Below are positions 17,188-25,321 of a stretch of DNA of 64,000 bases, in pieces. The DNA comes from Variovorax sp. OAS795 (GTDB lineage: Bacteria > Pseudomonadota > Gammaproteobacteria > Burkholderiales > Burkholderiaceae_C), in contig NZ_JBEPOH010000001.1 of the NCBI RefSeq assembly GCF_040546685.1, positions 4,588,001 to 4,652,000 of the forward strand, written 5' to 3'. How positions within the stretch are numbered: position 1 is the stretch's first letter; the number at the start of each line of letters is the position of its first letter. The notes beneath the pieces are model-generated. The model was not told the origin of the DNA. It saw only the letters and a list, made by a program, of their open reading frames with translations, and did no database searches. The translations under genes and the position numbers were made by a program.

Positions 17188-18105
17188 ATGGCGCGCATGA
17201 ACGAACGCAGTCCCATGCCCTCGTTGCCCGCCGATGCGCATGCGGTCGCGCATCGATTCATCGATGTCGACGGCATGCAGATCTTCTACCGCGAAGCCGG
17301 CCCACGCGATGCACCGGTGCTGCTGCTCCCGCACGGCTATCCATGCTCGTCCTTCCAGTACCGCCGGCTCATGCCCGCGCTCGCGGACAGGTGGCGCCTG
17401 GTGGCGCCCGACTACCCGGGCTTCGGCCTGAGCGATACACCGTCCGGCGATGTCGGCTTCGACTTCGATGCGTATGCGGGCTTTCTCGAAGCCTTCTGCA
17501 ACAGGCTGGGGCTCGACAGGTACAGCCTGTACCTGCACGACTACGGTTCGCAGATCGGCCTGCGCCTGGCCATCCGGCACCCTGGGCGGGTGGCCGCGCT
17601 CATCATCCAGAACGGCGACATCTACGAGGACACGCTCGGCCCGAAGTACAAGGCGATCCAGGAATTCTGGCGCGACCCGTCGCCGGAGAACCGCGCAGTC
17701 CTCGACGAAGCGGTGAGCGAAGACGGCTTTCGCGCCGAGTTCGTCGGCGAGGTGTCACAAGCGCAGGCCGCGCAGATACCGCCGGACCTTTGGAAGCTGC
17801 ATTGGCCGCTGATGAACACGCCGCCGCGGCGGGAGCTTGCGCGCAAGCTGATGGAAGGCCTGAAGCAGAACCTCGAATGGTTTCCGCGCTACCAGGCCTA
17901 TTTGCGTGAACACCAGCCGCCCGCGCTCATCGTCTGGGGGCCGAACGACGGATACATGCCCGAGGCTTCCGCGCGCGCCTACCTGCGCGACATTCCGAAT
18001 GCCGAACTGGTGCTGACGGACGGCGGGCACTGGCTGCTCGAGACACACCTCGATCAGGTGGTGCCGGTCATCCGGCGCTTCCTGTCTTCCGCCCATTCGC
18101 GCTGA
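17188..18105 (+). CDS. Alpha/beta hydrolase, epoxide hydrolase / haloalkane dehalogenase-like
   Basis: 305 residues. Fold markers are the oxyanion motif HGYPCSSFQYR (49-59), the nucleophile elbow LHDYGSQIG with an aspartate nucleophile at 118 (not serine), and the C-terminal GGHWLLE histidine. An Asp nucleophile points to epoxide hydrolase or dehalogenase chemistry via an ester intermediate rather than esterase activity. Cytoplasmic, no signal. ATGs at 17188, 17197 and 17215 are all possible starts. Its 3' end overlaps the convergent aminotransferase gene by 38 bp. Substrate unknown; no pathway link to the purine genes is evident. Confidence 0.85.
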   Translation: MARMNERSPMPSLPADAHAVAHRFIDVDGMQIFYREAGPRDAPVLLLPHGYPCSSFQYRRLMPALADRWRLVAPDYPGFGLSDTPSGDVGFDFDAYAGFLEAFCNRLGLDRYSLYLHDYGSQIGLRLAIRHPGRVAALIIQNGDIYEDTLGPKYKAIQEFWRDPSPENRAVLDEAVSEDGFRAEFVGEVSQAQAAQIPPDLWKLHWPLMNTPPRRELARKLMEGLKQNLEWFPRYQAYLREHQPPALIVWGPNDGYMPEASARAYLRDIPNAELVLTDGGHWLLETHLDQVVPVIRRFLSSAHSR

Positions 18106-19384
18106 CGGCAATGTCCTGGGTCACACGGAGAAATTTCTCCATGTCGGCGAGCGAGTTGCAATGCAGGGGCGACACGCGCACCGTGCCTTCGAGCCCGAAG
18201 GAGTCGAGCATTCGCCGGGAGTAGATGCTGCTTGCCACGCGCTCGTACACCGTCACGCCGCGCTTGCCGTACTCGACCACCGCCTGCGTGCAGTCCAGGT
18301 GGTCGAAGCCGATGCCGATGATGAGGTCGCGCTTGGTCAGGTCGGGGTGATCCAGGAAGACCTTCACGCCTTCGATGCTGCGCAACCCCGCGGCATTGGC
18401 GGTTCCGTCGAGCAGCGCTGCGAGCAGCGCCCGCTCGTGCAGCTCGATGTGCCCAATGCCGGCTTCGAACAGTGCCCGCCGTTCGGTCGCATCCGAAAAG
18501 TGGCGGCCGAGCCAGCACACGTAGTCGACGATTTCGGTGACCACCGCAAATTGCCACGGCGCGGAACTGCCGAGGTCCCAGAAGTCGGGCTTCTTGCCCG
18601 CGAGCTTGTGGTGCGGCAGCAGCGCGGCGCGCGCCGACACCCATGACAGCCCCGAGCCCCGGCAGCCGAAGAACTTGTAGGGCGCCATGTTGATGCCGTC
18701 GACAGGCGTCTTCTGCAGGTCGATCAATCCATGGGGCGCGTGCTGCACGGCGTCCACCACGATGTAGAGATCGGGCTTGATCTCGCGCGAACGCCGCACG
18801 ATCTGATCCATGTCGAGCTTGGCGCCCGAGATGTTCGACGCATAGATCACGTTGAGCAGGCAAGTGTCCTTGTCCACCAGCCGCACGATCTCGTCGGCAT
18901 CGACACCGCCGGTCTGGGGGTTGCTCCGCGCCACCCGCAGCTCGCGGCCGGTCTTGCCGGCATAGAGGCTCATGGCATCGAACGACGAAGGATGCTCCAG
19001 CACGGTGGTGACCATGTTCGTGCCCGGCACGTTCTCGGCCACTGCGCGCACCATGTCGAACATCGCGCCCGATGCCGTGAGCGACGCATAGACGCTGCCG
19101 CCTTCTGCGTTGAGGATGGTGCGCAGGTCGGCGGCTGCCGTGGCCTGGATCTTCTGCAGCTCGACCGCGGTGGCGTGGATGCGCTCGGCGTTGTCGGGAA
19201 TCGCATCGACCTGCATGAAGCGCTCGGCCGCCGCCTTCAGGCGGAACGAGCCGCCCGCGTTGTCGAAGTAGAGGCGCTCCCGCCCGTGGTGGTCGTGGTC
19301 GACATGGAGAAAGCGATTCTTCACCTCGCGCATCAGCGCATCGGGAAACGCCAACCCGCGGGCATGGTGAGTAGTGGCCGGCAT
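18068..19384 (-). CDS. Class V aminotransferase-fold PLP enzyme (cysteine desulfurase/selenocysteine lyase-like)
   Basis: 438 residues. PLP landmarks: YFDNAGGS near residue 40, ASLTASGAM (100-108), VVDAVQHAPHG with Asp211 and His215, and the Schiff-base Lys237 in MAPYKFFGCRGSG. The family includes cysteine desulfurases, kynureninases and uncharacterised lyases; it does not look like PucG-type ureidoglycine aminotransferases, although the purine neighbourhood makes that worth testing. It starts 2 bp after the stop of the amino-acid receptor gene and is surely co-transcribed with it, suggesting that the imported amino acid or derivative is its substrate. Confidence 0.82.
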   Translation of the reverse strand: MPATTHHARGLAFPDALMREVKNRFLHVDHDHHGRERLYFDNAGGSFRLKAAAERFMQVDAIPDNAERIHATAVELQKIQATAAADLRTILNAEGGSVYASLTASGAMFDMVRAVAENVPGTNMVTTVLEHPSSFDAMSLYAGKTGRELRVARSNPQTGGVDADEIVRLVDKDTCLLNVIYASNISGAKLDMDQIVRRSREIKPDLYIVVDAVQHAPHGLIDLQKTPVDGINMAPYKFFGCRGSGLSWVSARAALLPHHKLAGKKPDFWDLGSSAPWQFAVVTEIVDYVCWLGRHFSDATERRALFEAGIGHIELHERALLAALLDGTANAAGLRSIEGVKVFLDHPDLTKRDLIIGIGFDHLDCTQAVVEYGKRGVTVYERVASSIYSRRMLDSFGLEGTVRVSPLHCNSLADMEKFLRVTQDIAVSANGRKTGSAG

Positions 19385-19386
19385 TC

Positions 19387-20280
19387 TCAGACGCCCTTGT
19401 TGTTCGGGTTCTTGTAGGCCTCGCGCACGGCGTCGGACATCGGGAAGTTGAGGTTCACGTTGCGCGGCGGAATGGGCGACATGAACCACTTGGCGTAGAG
19501 CTTGTCGATGGCGCCCGACTTCATCATCTCGGTCACGGCCTGGTCGACGATGGCCTTGAACTCGGGATCGTCCTTGCGCATCATGATGCCGTAGGGCTCC
19601 TGCCGCAGCACGTCCTTCAGGAGCTTGTAGTCGGAGGCGTTGGGCTGGTTGGCGATGAGGCCAGCCAGCTGCACGTCGTCCAGCACATACGCCACGGCGC
19701 GGTCGCTCGCGAGCAGCAAGAAGGCATCGGCCGTGTCCTTGCCCGCGATTTCCTGCACCTCGATGTTCTCGGTCTTGCGGAAGCCGCGCAGCAACTGCAT
19801 CGAAGTGCTGCCCGCCACCGTGGCGACGGTCTTGCCCTGCAGGTCGGCGATCGAGTTGATGCCCGAGTTCTTCTTGACCGCAGCGGTGATGTTGGTGACG
19901 AAGTGGCTCGGCGCAAAGTCGACCTGCTGCTGGCGCTGCACCGTGTTGGTGGTGGTCGCGCAATCGAGATCGACCGTGCCGTTCTGCACCAGCGGAATGC
20001 GATTGGTCGAGTTGAGCAGCGTGTAGCGCACCTCAATCTTCTGCAGGCCGAGCCTGGCCTTGATCGCGTCGACCACCTTCAGGCAGATCTCGTTGGTGAA
20101 GCCGATGGGCGCGCTCTCCGCGCCGGTCTTGTAGGAGAACGGAATCTGCGTGTCGCGGCTGCCGATCTGCACCGTGCCGCTTTCCTTGATCTTGCGCAGC
20201 GTCGGGCTTTCTTGCGCGAAAGACGTACCGCAGAGCAGCGCGATGCTGGCGCCGAGCGCGAGGGACAGTTTGAGGTTCAT
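19387..20280 (-). CDS. GltI-type amino-acid ABC transporter substrate-binding protein (orphan)
   Basis: 297 residues with a Sec signal ending near SFAQ. The mature protein has the type II periplasmic receptor pattern of glutamate/aspartate receptors: LRKIKESGTVQIGSRD, IPFSYKTG, FTNEICLKVVDAI, DLDCATTTNT and QEPYGIMMRKDD. It would bind an acidic amino acid or similar ligand in the periplasm. No permease or ATPase genes are adjacent, so it must share a membrane complex or act in sensing. It forms a two-gene unit with the PLP enzyme and is divergent from a LysR gene that probably controls it. Confidence 0.9.
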   Translation of the reverse strand: MNLKLSLALGASIALLCGTSFAQESPTLRKIKESGTVQIGSRDTQIPFSYKTGAESAPIGFTNEICLKVVDAIKARLGLQKIEVRYTLLNSTNRIPLVQNGTVDLDCATTTNTVQRQQQVDFAPSHFVTNITAAVKKNSGINSIADLQGKTVATVAGSTSMQLLRGFRKTENIEVQEIAGKDTADAFLLLASDRAVAYVLDDVQLAGLIANQPNASDYKLLKDVLRQEPYGIMMRKDDPEFKAIVDQAVTEMMKSGAIDKLYAKWFMSPIPPRNVNLNFPMSDAVREAYKNPNNKGV

Positions 20281-20367
20281 GGCATGGTCCTTTGGAGATG
20301 AGGCAGGAAGTACACGGGCGACGAGGCAACGGGACGAATCTTCGGCGTCGCCTCAAATTTCCAAAAG

Positions 20368-20383
20368 CGATTTTTTGTGATCG
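20368..20383. promoter_or_regulatory. Candidate LysR site in the receptor/LysR divergent promoter
   Basis: Dyad CGAT-N8-ATCG inside an A+T-rich stretch (20355-20410) that stands out from the surrounding G+C-rich DNA. It lies between the GltI-type receptor and the LysR gene at 20425. Confidence 0.35.
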
Positions 20384-20424
20384 AATAACATGAATAAAAC
20401 GAATCAATACCCAGCCGCACCGTG

Positions 20425-21345
20425 ATGACCTTCAAGCAGCTCGAAGCCCTGTACTGGATCGCGAGGCTCGGCGGCTTCGCGCAGGCGGCCAACCAGCTTC
20501 ACACCTCGCAATCGGCCGTGTCCAAGCGGGTGCATGAGCTCGAACTGCTGTTCGATACCCCGCTTTTCGACCGCAGCCAGCGCACCGCGCGGCTGACCGA
20601 AAAAGGCGAGGAGATGTACGTGCTCGCGGCACGGCTGCTCGAGCAGCGCGATGCGGCCGTCGAGCAGTTCAGCAAGCCGGGCGTGGTGGAACGGCGGCTG
20701 CGCATCGGCGTGACCGAACTCACGGCCATGACCTGGCTGCCCCGGCTGGTCGGGCTGATCCAGCAGCACTATCCCAAGGTCATCCTCGAGCCCGACGTGG
20801 ACGACAGCCTCCAGTTGCGCGACAAGCTCCTGGCCGACGAGCTCGACCTGGTGATCGTGCCCGACACCTTTGCCGATTCGCGCATGCAGAGCAAGGCCAT
20901 CGGCCAGGTGAAGAGCGCCTGGATGTGCAAGCCCGGCGTGGTGCCCGCCACCGGCAGCATGCGGCTGCACGAGCTGGCGCGGTACCGCATGCTGGTGCAA
21001 GGCAAGAACTCCGGCACCGGCCGCGCCTACGACGCCTGGATGAAGGACCAGGGCGTGCAGCCGTCCGACACCATCGTGGTGAGCAACCTCGTGGCGCTGA
21101 CCGGGCTCACGGTGTCGGGCCTGGGCGTGAGCTACCTGCCGCGCGAGTGCCTCGAGCCGCTCGTCTCGGCCGGCATGCTGGCCGTCATCGAGGTCGTGCC
21201 GCCGCTGCCGGTGGTGCGCTACGTGGCCATGCACAAGGGCGAGCACCGCAGCGCGCTCACCTCGTCCATCGTGATGCTGGCGCAGGAATGCTGCGACTTC
21301 ACGCGCATGTTCCAGGCCCAGGCGGGCGAAGAGCCGAATGGATGA
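20425..21345 (+). CDS. LysR family transcriptional regulator
   Basis: 306 residues. N-terminal winged HTH (residues 1-60: MTFKQLEALYWIARLGGFAQAA...TSQSAVSKRVHELE) and a periplasmic-binding-like effector domain from about residue 90. ATG 20425 is preferred over the GTG at 20422. Divergent from the receptor/PLP-enzyme operon, so it is the likely regulator of that pair; the intergenic region is unusually A+T-rich with a dyad at 20368. The effector is unknown, probably the ligand or product of the divergent genes. Confidence 0.88.
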   Translation: MTFKQLEALYWIARLGGFAQAANQLHTSQSAVSKRVHELELLFDTPLFDRSQRTARLTEKGEEMYVLAARLLEQRDAAVEQFSKPGVVERRLRIGVTELTAMTWLPRLVGLIQQHYPKVILEPDVDDSLQLRDKLLADELDLVIVPDTFADSRMQSKAIGQVKSAWMCKPGVVPATGSMRLHELARYRMLVQGKNSGTGRAYDAWMKDQGVQPSDTIVVSNLVALTGLTVSGLGVSYLPRECLEPLVSAGMLAVIEVVPPLPVVRYVAMHKGEHRSALTSSIVMLAQECCDFTRMFQAQAGEEPNG

Positions 21346-21405
21346 GCGGGCGCTGGTGCACACTTGGCGCTTGCCCCGCCCGCCCTCTCCACAGCTCCTT
21401 TGCAC

Positions 21406-21876
21406 ATGAAACCCCGCAAGCAGACATCGTCCACGCCCAACATCCGCGTCGCCCCCAGCGGGGTGCACGGCCTGGGTGCGTTCGCGACGCGCGACCTGCC
21501 CGCCGAGGCCTTCCTCGGCCTCTACGAAGGCCGCCGCTACACGCGGGAGGAGATCGCCGCCAGGTCGTGGAACGACCAGCTCACCTACCTGTTCACGCTG
21601 TCCAACCACGAGACGATCGACGGCGCCAAGGGCGGCAACGGCACGCGCCACCTCAACCACGCCTGCGACCCCAATTGCGAGGCGGTCGAGGAGTACGACG
21701 ACGCGGGCGAGCTGATGCTGAAGTTCCAGACCCTGGTGCCGGTGGATGCAGGCGACGAGCTGTTCATCGACTATTCGCTGACCGCGGACGACGGCTCGAC
21801 GGCCGACAAATACCCCTGCCACTGCGGCTCGCCGAACTGCCGCGGGACCATGCTAGCCCCGGTCGAGGCGGAGTGA
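21406..21876 (+). CDS. Bacterial SET-domain protein-lysine methyltransferase-like protein
   Basis: 156 residues, essentially one SET domain. Motifs in order: GVHGLGAFA (SAM-contact loop, residues 19-27), RHLNHACDPNCE with Asn84-His85 (the NHSCxPN motif), ELFIDYSL with catalytic-type Tyr123, and a post-SET-like CxC...C cluster (Cys138, Cys140, Cys145). Such proteins transfer methyl groups from SAM to lysines of unknown bacterial targets. There is no signal peptide. The gene is followed by a strong intrinsic terminator (21912-21946). Monocistronic on the plus strand after a LysR gene; no functional link to neighbours is visible. Confidence 0.88.
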   Translation: MKPRKQTSSTPNIRVAPSGVHGLGAFATRDLPAEAFLGLYEGRRYTREEIAARSWNDQLTYLFTLSNHETIDGAKGGNGTRHLNHACDPNCEAVEEYDDAGELMLKFQTLVPVDAGDELFIDYSLTADDGSTADKYPCHCGSPNCRGTMLAPVEAE

Positions 21877-21911
21877 TCGCCGGCTAGATTCACCACGTCC
21901 GCACCGCGAGA

Positions 21912-21946
21912 GGCGCCATGGCTGCAAGCCATCGGCGCCGTTTTTT
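21912..21946 (+). terminator. Strong rho-independent terminator after the SET gene
   Basis: GGCGCCATGGCT stem pairs with AGCCAT-C-GGCGCC around a GCA loop (12 paired bases with a single bulge), followed by G and six T. Confidence 0.88.
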
Positions 21947-22015
21947 CGTCCGCCGCGGCATCAGGGAATCTACGGATATATGAATCGCGGGATGGACTTG
22001 ATTGCACACGGTTTT

Positions 22016-22023
22016 TGTATACA
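22016..22023. promoter_or_regulatory. GntR-type operator TGTATACA upstream of the NCS1 permease
   Basis: Here the palindrome extends to TTGTATACAA (22015-22024), the most symmetric of the four copies, 80 bp before the NCS1 start codon and just after the SET terminator. Confidence 0.7.
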
Positions 22024-22102
22024 AATAACGCACCCGATCCTCCGGCGCGCAAAATGTGCCGGACAGCGGTCCCTCAACCCACCATTCGCACGAGGAAAGA
22101 CC

Positions 22103-23596
22103 ATGAGCACAGTCGTCAGCCAGGCCCCCACGGGGGCGAGCGAAGCCGGCCATGCGCCGCATGCCGAATCCAACGCGCTGATCAAGCCCGGCTACCACCC
22201 CCGGCTGACCAACGAAGACCTGGCGCCGCTGAAGAAGCAGACCTGGGGCCAATACAACATCTTCGCGTTCTGGATGTCCGACGTGCACAGCGTGGGCGGC
22301 TACATCACGGCCGGCAGCCTGTTCGCGCTGGGCCTGTCGAGCTGGCAGGTGCTGGTGTCGCTGCTCGTGGGGATCGTGATCGTGCAGTTCTTCTGCAACC
22401 TGGTGGCCAAGCCCAGCCAGGTGACGGGCGTGCCCTACCCCGTGGTGTGCCGCGCCCCCTTCGGCGTGCTGGGCGCCAACGTCCCGGCCATCATCCGCGG
22501 GCTGATCGCGGTGGCGTGGTACGGCGTGCAGACCTATCTCGCATCGGCCGCCTTCATGGTGCTGGCGCTGCACATGTTCCCCAACCTGGCACCGTATGCC
22601 GACGTGGCGCAACACGGCTTCGCGGGCCTTTCGACCCTGGGCTGGGTGGCGTTCATGATCATGTGGGTGCTGCAGGCCTTCGTGTTCTGGCACGGCATGG
22701 AAGCGATCCGCAAGTTCATCGACTGGGCCGGCCCGGCCGTGTACGTGGTGATGGCCGTGCTCTGCGGCTGGCTGGTGTGGAAGGCGGGCTGGAGCAAGAT
22801 CGACCTGAACCTGGGCGGCATCAAGTTCCAGGGCTGGGATGCGCTGCCCGTCATGCTCTCGGCCATTGCGCTGGTGGTGAGCTACTTCAGCGGCCCGATG
22901 CTGAACTTCGGCGACTTCTCGCGCTACACGAAGAGCTTCGACGCGGTGAAGAAAGGCAACTTCTGGGGCCTGCCGATCAACTTCGTGTTCTTCTCGCTCC
23001 TGACCGTGATCACCACGGCCGCCACGCTGCCGGTGTTCGGCGAGCTCATCACCGATCCGGTGCACACCGTGGGCAAGATCGACAGCACCACCGCCGTGGT
23101 GCTGGGCGCGCTGACCTTCATGATCGCGACCATCGGCATCAACATCGTCGCGAACTTCGTCTCCCCGGCCTTCGACTTCTCGAACGTGGCGCCGCAGCAC
23201 ATCAGCTGGCGCACGGGCGGCATGATCGCCGCCGTGGGCTCGGTGTTTCTCACGCCCTGGAACCTCTACAACAGCCCCGAAGTGATCCACTACACGCTCG
23301 ACGTGCTGGGCTCGTTCATCGGCCCGCTGTTCGGCATCCTGATTGCCGACTACTACATCGTGCGGAAGCAATACATCGACGTGGACGCGCTCTACTCGAT
23401 GAGCACCCAGGGCAAATACTGGTACAGCGGCGGCTACAACCCGAAGGCGATCCAGGCGCTGGTTCCCTCCGCGCTGGTGCCGATCCTCTGCGTGATGGTG
23501 CCGGCGCTGCGCGGTGGCGCGAACTATGCATGGTTCATCGGCATGGGGCTGGGCTTCGTCCTCTATGTCCTGCTGAACCGCAGCAACAAGACCTGA
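22103..23596 (+). CDS. NCS1 family purine/cytosine/allantoin permease
   Basis: 497 residues and about 12 membrane helices. The N-terminal NPRLTNEDLAPL-like segment (HPRLTNEDLAPLKKQTW), SVGGYITAGSLFALGLS and the long hydrophobic repeats are typical of NCS1 nucleobase:cation symporters including allantoin and hydantoin permeases (PucI, Mhp1). Inner-membrane uptake of a purine breakdown product is expected. ATG 22103 has RBS gagga; the frame is open upstream but only through the operator region. Operon with a hydantoin/allantoin racemase and a second GntR makes allantoin the leading substrate (inference). Confidence 0.92.
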   Translation: MSTVVSQAPTGASEAGHAPHAESNALIKPGYHPRLTNEDLAPLKKQTWGQYNIFAFWMSDVHSVGGYITAGSLFALGLSSWQVLVSLLVGIVIVQFFCNLVAKPSQVTGVPYPVVCRAPFGVLGANVPAIIRGLIAVAWYGVQTYLASAAFMVLALHMFPNLAPYADVAQHGFAGLSTLGWVAFMIMWVLQAFVFWHGMEAIRKFIDWAGPAVYVVMAVLCGWLVWKAGWSKIDLNLGGIKFQGWDALPVMLSAIALVVSYFSGPMLNFGDFSRYTKSFDAVKKGNFWGLPINFVFFSLLTVITTAATLPVFGELITDPVHTVGKIDSTTAVVLGALTFMIATIGINIVANFVSPAFDFSNVAPQHISWRTGGMIAAVGSVFLTPWNLYNSPEVIHYTLDVLGSFIGPLFGILIADYYIVRKQYIDVDALYSMSTQGKYWYSGGYNPKAIQALVPSALVPILCVMVPALRGGANYAWFIGMGLGFVLYVLLNRSNKT

Positions 23597-23621
23597 AACA
23601 CCGAAAGAGAAGGACCGCGCC

Positions 23622-24362
23622 GTGCGCATCAAGATCATCAATCCCAACACCACCTGGAGCATGACCGAGAAGATCGGCGCCTGCGCCCGCGCGGTGGCGC
23701 ACGCCGGCACCGAGATCGTCGCGGCCAGTCCCGCCATGGGGCCGCTCTCCATCGAGAGCCACTACGACGAGGCGCTGGCCGTGCCCGGCCTGCTGCAGGA
23801 GATTGCGGCGGGCGAGCGCCAGGGCGTCGACGGCTACGTGATCGCCTGCTTCGGCGACCCGGGCCTGAAGGCGGCCCGCGAGCTGGCCCGCGGACCGGTG
23901 GTGGGCATCGCTGAAGCCGCGATGCACCTGGCCAGCATGGTGGGGAGCCGCTTCAGCGTGGTGACGACGCTGGGCCGCACGATGGGCCAGGCCTGGCACC
24001 TGGCCGAGATCTACGGCATGGAGCGCTTCTGCGCCAACGTGCGCGCCTGCGAGCTGCCGGTCCTCGAACTCGAGGAGCCCGGTTCCAATGCTCGCGAACG
24101 CATCGTGGGCGAATGCCGGCGTGCGCTCGACGAAGACGGCTCCGACTGCATCGTGCTCGGCTGTGCGGGCATGACCGACCTGTGCGAACACATCGGCGGG
24201 CTGCTCGGCGTGCCGGTGATCGACGGCGTGGCCGCGGCCACCAAGCTCGTCGAATCGCTCGTCGCCCTGAAGCTGCGGACCAGCAAGCACGGTGAACTGG
24301 CCCACCCGCTGCCCAAGCGGATGACGGGCGCGCTCGAAAGCTTCACGCTGCCAGCGGCATAG
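23622..24362 (+). CDS. Asp/Glu/hydantoin racemase family protein, probable allantoin/hydantoin racemase
   Basis: 246 residues starting at a GTG with RBS gagaagga. The N-terminal IKIINPNTT motif and two catalytic cysteines, Cys76 (IACFGDPG) and Cys181 (LGCAGMTD), define the family. Racemisation at the hydantoin C5 would interconvert allantoin enantiomers; non-enzymatic OHCU decay produces R-allantoin, which needs racemising before an S-specific allantoinase. It is 25 bp after the NCS1 permease and 60 bp before a GntR gene, matching HpxA-type allantoin racemase context. A hydantoin-specific role is the alternative. Confidence 0.87.
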   Translation: MRIKIINPNTTWSMTEKIGACARAVAHAGTEIVAASPAMGPLSIESHYDEALAVPGLLQEIAAGERQGVDGYVIACFGDPGLKAARELARGPVVGIAEAAMHLASMVGSRFSVVTTLGRTMGQAWHLAEIYGMERFCANVRACELPVLELEEPGSNARERIVGECRRALDEDGSDCIVLGCAGMTDLCEHIGGLLGVPVIDGVAAATKLVESLVALKLRTSKHGELAHPLPKRMTGALESFTLPAA

Positions 24363-24422
24363 AAAGAATCAGGGGAGAACGATGCGGGCGCGCCGGCCAC
24401 GCTGCTGAGCCACAATCCCGGC

Positions 24423-25181
24423 ATGCCCCGCGCCAGCTCCAAATCTCCCGCCTCCCCTGCCACCGCCGCCCCGGCCGACAACGGGCCCGCTGCCACCACC
24501 GACAAGGGCAGCTCGATCGAGGGCATTGCGCAGGACATCGCCACCGCCATCGTCGAGAAGCGCCTGCCGCCCGGCACCTGGCTGCGCGAGGAAGCGCTGG
24601 GGCGGGTCTATTCGGTGAGCCGCACCAAGATCCGTGCGGCCCTGCTGATGCTGTCGAAGGACAAGCTCATCGAGATGATCCCCGACAAGGGCGCGTTCGT
24701 CTGCCAGCCCACGGTGCAGGAGGCGCGCGAGGTGTTCGCGGTGCGCCGCATCCTCGAGAGCGAAGTGGTGCGCCTCTTCATTGCCCATGCACGCCCGCGC
24801 GACTACCAGGTGCTGGAGCAGCACATCCGCTTCGAGCGCACCGCGCTGCGCCAGACCACCACCACGGGCACGGTGCGCGAGAAGGTGCTGGGCGATTTCC
24901 ACGTGGCGCTGGCCGAGGCCACGGGCAACAAGACGCTGGCCGAGCTTGTGCGCGAACTGGTGGCGCGCAGCTCGCTCATCGCCATGCTCTATCACTCGTC
25001 GAACGACCCGCACTGTTCGTCGGACGAGCACTCGGAGTTCCTGCGCATCTGCCGCAAGGGCGACGCGGAAGGCGCCGTGGCCTGCATGACCGAACACCTT
25101 GAGCGCATCGAGGCCAGCCTGGCGCTGGGCACCGAAAAGCCGGACCGGCAGCTCGACCTGGTCAAGGCCCTGCTCGCCTGA
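24423..25181 (+). CDS. GntR family (FCD subfamily) transcriptional regulator
   Basis: 252 residues. An unstructured Pro/Ala/Ser-rich tail of about 35 residues precedes the winged HTH (RLPPGTWLREEALGRVYSVSRTKIRAALLML), then an FCD domain with DFHVALAEATGN and SSDEHSEFLR. It is a paralogue of the regulators at 12429 and 29720, sharing the HTH-FCD layout and the EHL-ERIEASL ending. It follows the racemase by 60 bp and precedes the NCS2 permease promoter, which carries a TGTATACA site, so it may cooperate or compete with the 12429 regulator. Confidence 0.87.
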   Translation: MPRASSKSPASPATAAPADNGPAATTDKGSSIEGIAQDIATAIVEKRLPPGTWLREEALGRVYSVSRTKIRAALLMLSKDKLIEMIPDKGAFVCQPTVQEAREVFAVRRILESEVVRLFIAHARPRDYQVLEQHIRFERTALRQTTTTGTVREKVLGDFHVALAEATGNKTLAELVRELVARSSLIAMLYHSSNDPHCSSDEHSEFLRICRKGDAEGAVACMTEHLERIEASLALGTEKPDRQLDLVKALLA

Positions 25182-25233
25182 CAGCGCCGCCGCACCGGTG
25201 CGGGTTTTCCTGCATCCATATTGCGGCATAAAT

Positions 25234-25241
25234 TGTATACA
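25234..25241. promoter_or_regulatory. GntR-type operator TGTATACA upstream of the NCS2 permease
   Basis: Context AAAT-TGTATACA-GTTTGG, 81 bp before the NCS2 start. Shares the GTT extension with the copies at 10569 and 12400. Confidence 0.7.
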
Positions 25242-25321
25242 GTTTGGCGTACACACTTGGTGGACGCACGGACTCCCGCGCCGCCCACGCCCGTTCCCCT
25301 TGCTGCGCCAGGAGATGCACG

